Positions 62,945-64,000 of a stretch of 64,000 bases of DNA are shown here, piece by piece. How positions within the stretch are numbered: the first letter of the stretch is position 1; each line of letters opens with the position of its first letter. A program made the translations under genes and the position numbers. The notes below the pieces were generated by a model that was not told the origin of the DNA, ran no database searches, and saw only the letters and a list, made by a program, of their open reading frames with translations. The stretch comes from Sphingobacterium oryzagri (GTDB taxonomy: Bacteria > Bacteroidota > Bacteroidia > Sphingobacteriales > Sphingobacteriaceae), in contig NZ_CP117880.1 in assembly GCF_028736175.1 (NCBI RefSeq), positions 1,984,001 to 2,048,000 on the forward strand, in the 5' to 3' direction.

Positions 62945-64000
62945 ATGAATACAGAAATCTTTGGAATAATTTTCATGTTTATCGTTTCGGTCGTCCTCGC
63001 GATACCGCTAGGTAAATATATCGCCAGGGTGTACGGTGCGGAACGCACGTTCTTGGATAAGCTCTTCCAGCCTATAGAGCGATTACTTTACAAAATAAGT
63101 GGCATTGATCCGCATGTGGAGATGGGTTGGAAACAACATATGGCGGCGATGCTGAGCATCAATCTCCTGTGGTTCCTGCTGTCCATGTTGATCTTGATGA
63201 CACAAGGATCACTCCCCTTAAATCCTGATGGCAACCCGAGCATGTCTGCCGACCTGGCATTTAACACGTCGATATCCTTTTTGGTCAATTGCGACCTGCA
63301 ACACTACTCGGGTGAGTCGGGTGTAAGCTACCTCGGTCAATGCTGGTTGATGTTTTTGCAGTTTGTTTCTGCAGCAACGGGTATGGCGGCCGTGGTTGTT
63401 CTTTTCCGCGCTTTCAGAGATAAAACGGTCACCGGATTGGGTAATTTCTATGTATACTTTGTTAAGTCGTCCACACGTATCCTGTTACCGTTATCGCTTA
63501 TGTTGGCTGTGTTGCTTGTTTTCGAAGGTACGCCGATGACTTTTGAAGGGAAAGATACCATAGTAACCCTTCAAGGCGATACCGTGGAGGTATCACGCGG
63601 ACCTGTGGCTGCTTTTGTCGCCATTAAGCATATCGGTACCAATGGCGGCGGATTTTATGGCGCTAATTCGGCGCATCCGTTAGAAAATCCCAGCTACCTG
63701 AGCAATATGGCTGAAATGATCGGGCAGCTCATCGTTCCGCTTGCCATGATCTTTGCTTTCGGTCATTTTATTCGTCGGCGTAAGTTTTCCTGGATCATCT
63801 TCGGCGTTATGACGGTAGGTTTCCTGCTGTTGAGCATTCCGAATGTGCTGATGGAGATGAACGGTAATCCAGCGATTGCGCAAATGGGCGTCGACAACAG
63901 CCTGGGCGCTATGGAAGGCAAAGAAACGCGTATTGGAGCCGCAGCGTCGGGATTTTGGAGTATCGCAACGACGGCTATTTCTACCGGATCGGTCAATGCT
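62945..64000 (+). CDS. kdpA: Potassium-transporting ATPase subunit KdpA (3' end outside window)
   Basis: Channel-like K+-binding subunit of the high-affinity Kdp P-type ATPase, 352 residues visible of about 560. It starts NTEIFGIIFMFIVSVVLAIP and has the conserved DKLFQPIERLLYK, FNTSISFLVNCDLQHYSGES, MFLQFVSAATGMA and the selectivity-filter segment HIGTNGGGFYGANSAHPLEN. The frame is open to the last base. kdpB, kdpC and a KdpDE sensor should follow outside the window. Induction by low potassium is expected from the family. Confidence 0.97.
   Translation, partial: MNTEIFGIIFMFIVSVVLAIPLGKYIARVYGAERTFLDKLFQPIERLLYKISGIDPHVEMGWKQHMAAMLSINLLWFLLSMLILMTQGSLPLNPDGNPSMSADLAFNTSISFLVNCDLQHYSGESGVSYLGQCWLMFLQFVSAATGMAAVVVLFRAFRDKTVTGLGNFYVYFVKSSTRILLPLSLMLAVLLVFEGTPMTFEGKDTIVTLQGDTVEVSRGPVAAFVAIKHIGTNGGGFYGANSAHPLENPSYLSNMAEMIGQLIVPLAMIFAFGHFIRRRKFSWIIFGVMTVGFLLLSIPNVLMEMNGNPAIAQMGVDNSLGAMEGKETRIGAAASGFWSIATTAISTGSVNA

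Noticed and set aside
1..64000. CRISPR arrays, rRNA genes, replication origin
   Set aside because: No regularly spaced short repeats, no rRNA sequence and no DnaA-box cluster seen on reading through the window.

Overview
The window looks like the chromosome of a Bacteroidota bacterium of the Sphingobacteriaceae, most likely Sphingobacterium or a close relative. The evidence is a fused MurF-Alr protein, an ECF sigma / FecR / SusC / SusD cluster, SRRDFIK-type Tat leaders on Gfo/Idh/MocA proteins, a TTTG-N19-TAnnTTTG promoter in front of tRNA genes, and tRNA genes without an encoded CCA. The genus is inferred from gene content, not from a database search.

Layout. 1-8.2 kb: one co-directional operon (two Gfo/Idh/MocA oxidoreductases, ApbE, a TIM-barrel isomerase, an NHS-type MFS permease, a GMC flavo-oxidase and its Gluconate_2-dh3 small subunit) closed by a strong terminator. 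It resembles Bacteroidota loci that oxidise sugars or glycosides at a ring hydroxyl and then process the keto product. 9.0-10.9 kb: an AT-rich insert between two 137-bp direct repeats, beside tRNA-Leu(TAA) and tRNA-Gly(GCC). 11.2-24.8 kb: mainly core genes (amt, an outer-membrane barrel, recX, murF-alr, DUF502, a LytS-like fragment, DinB, GH43, a WYL regulator, ppk1, PfpI, mnmE).

24.8-38.3 kb: a 13.5-kb defence island in the 3' end of mnmE. It is bounded by 73-bp gapless direct repeats that both carry the codons for the MnmE tail CIGK-stop. It holds a frameshifted XRE regulator, a five-gene type I restriction operon (hsdM, ORF6N-PLD, hsdS, PHP-SMC-type ATPase, hsdR), an AbiEii-like remnant and a DUF4062 plus STAND-like protein. 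No integrase is visible. A decayed IS3-family element sits just outside the right repeat.

39.9-52.3 kb: a large TPR protein, a 1907-residue DUF4011-type helicase-nuclease, an alpha/beta hydrolase, and a Crp/Fnr regulator whose likely operators precede a PfpI-family gene. A 40-residue Cys/Trp/Lys-rich protein and a REP/MITE-like palindrome follow. 52.7-61.6 kb: an ECF sigma / FecR / SusC / SusD locus with an endonuclease/exonuclease/phosphatase-family hydrolase and an IroE-like esterase. 62.2-64.0 kb: the start of a kdp potassium-uptake operon with several tiny genes before kdpF and a kdpA cut by the window end.
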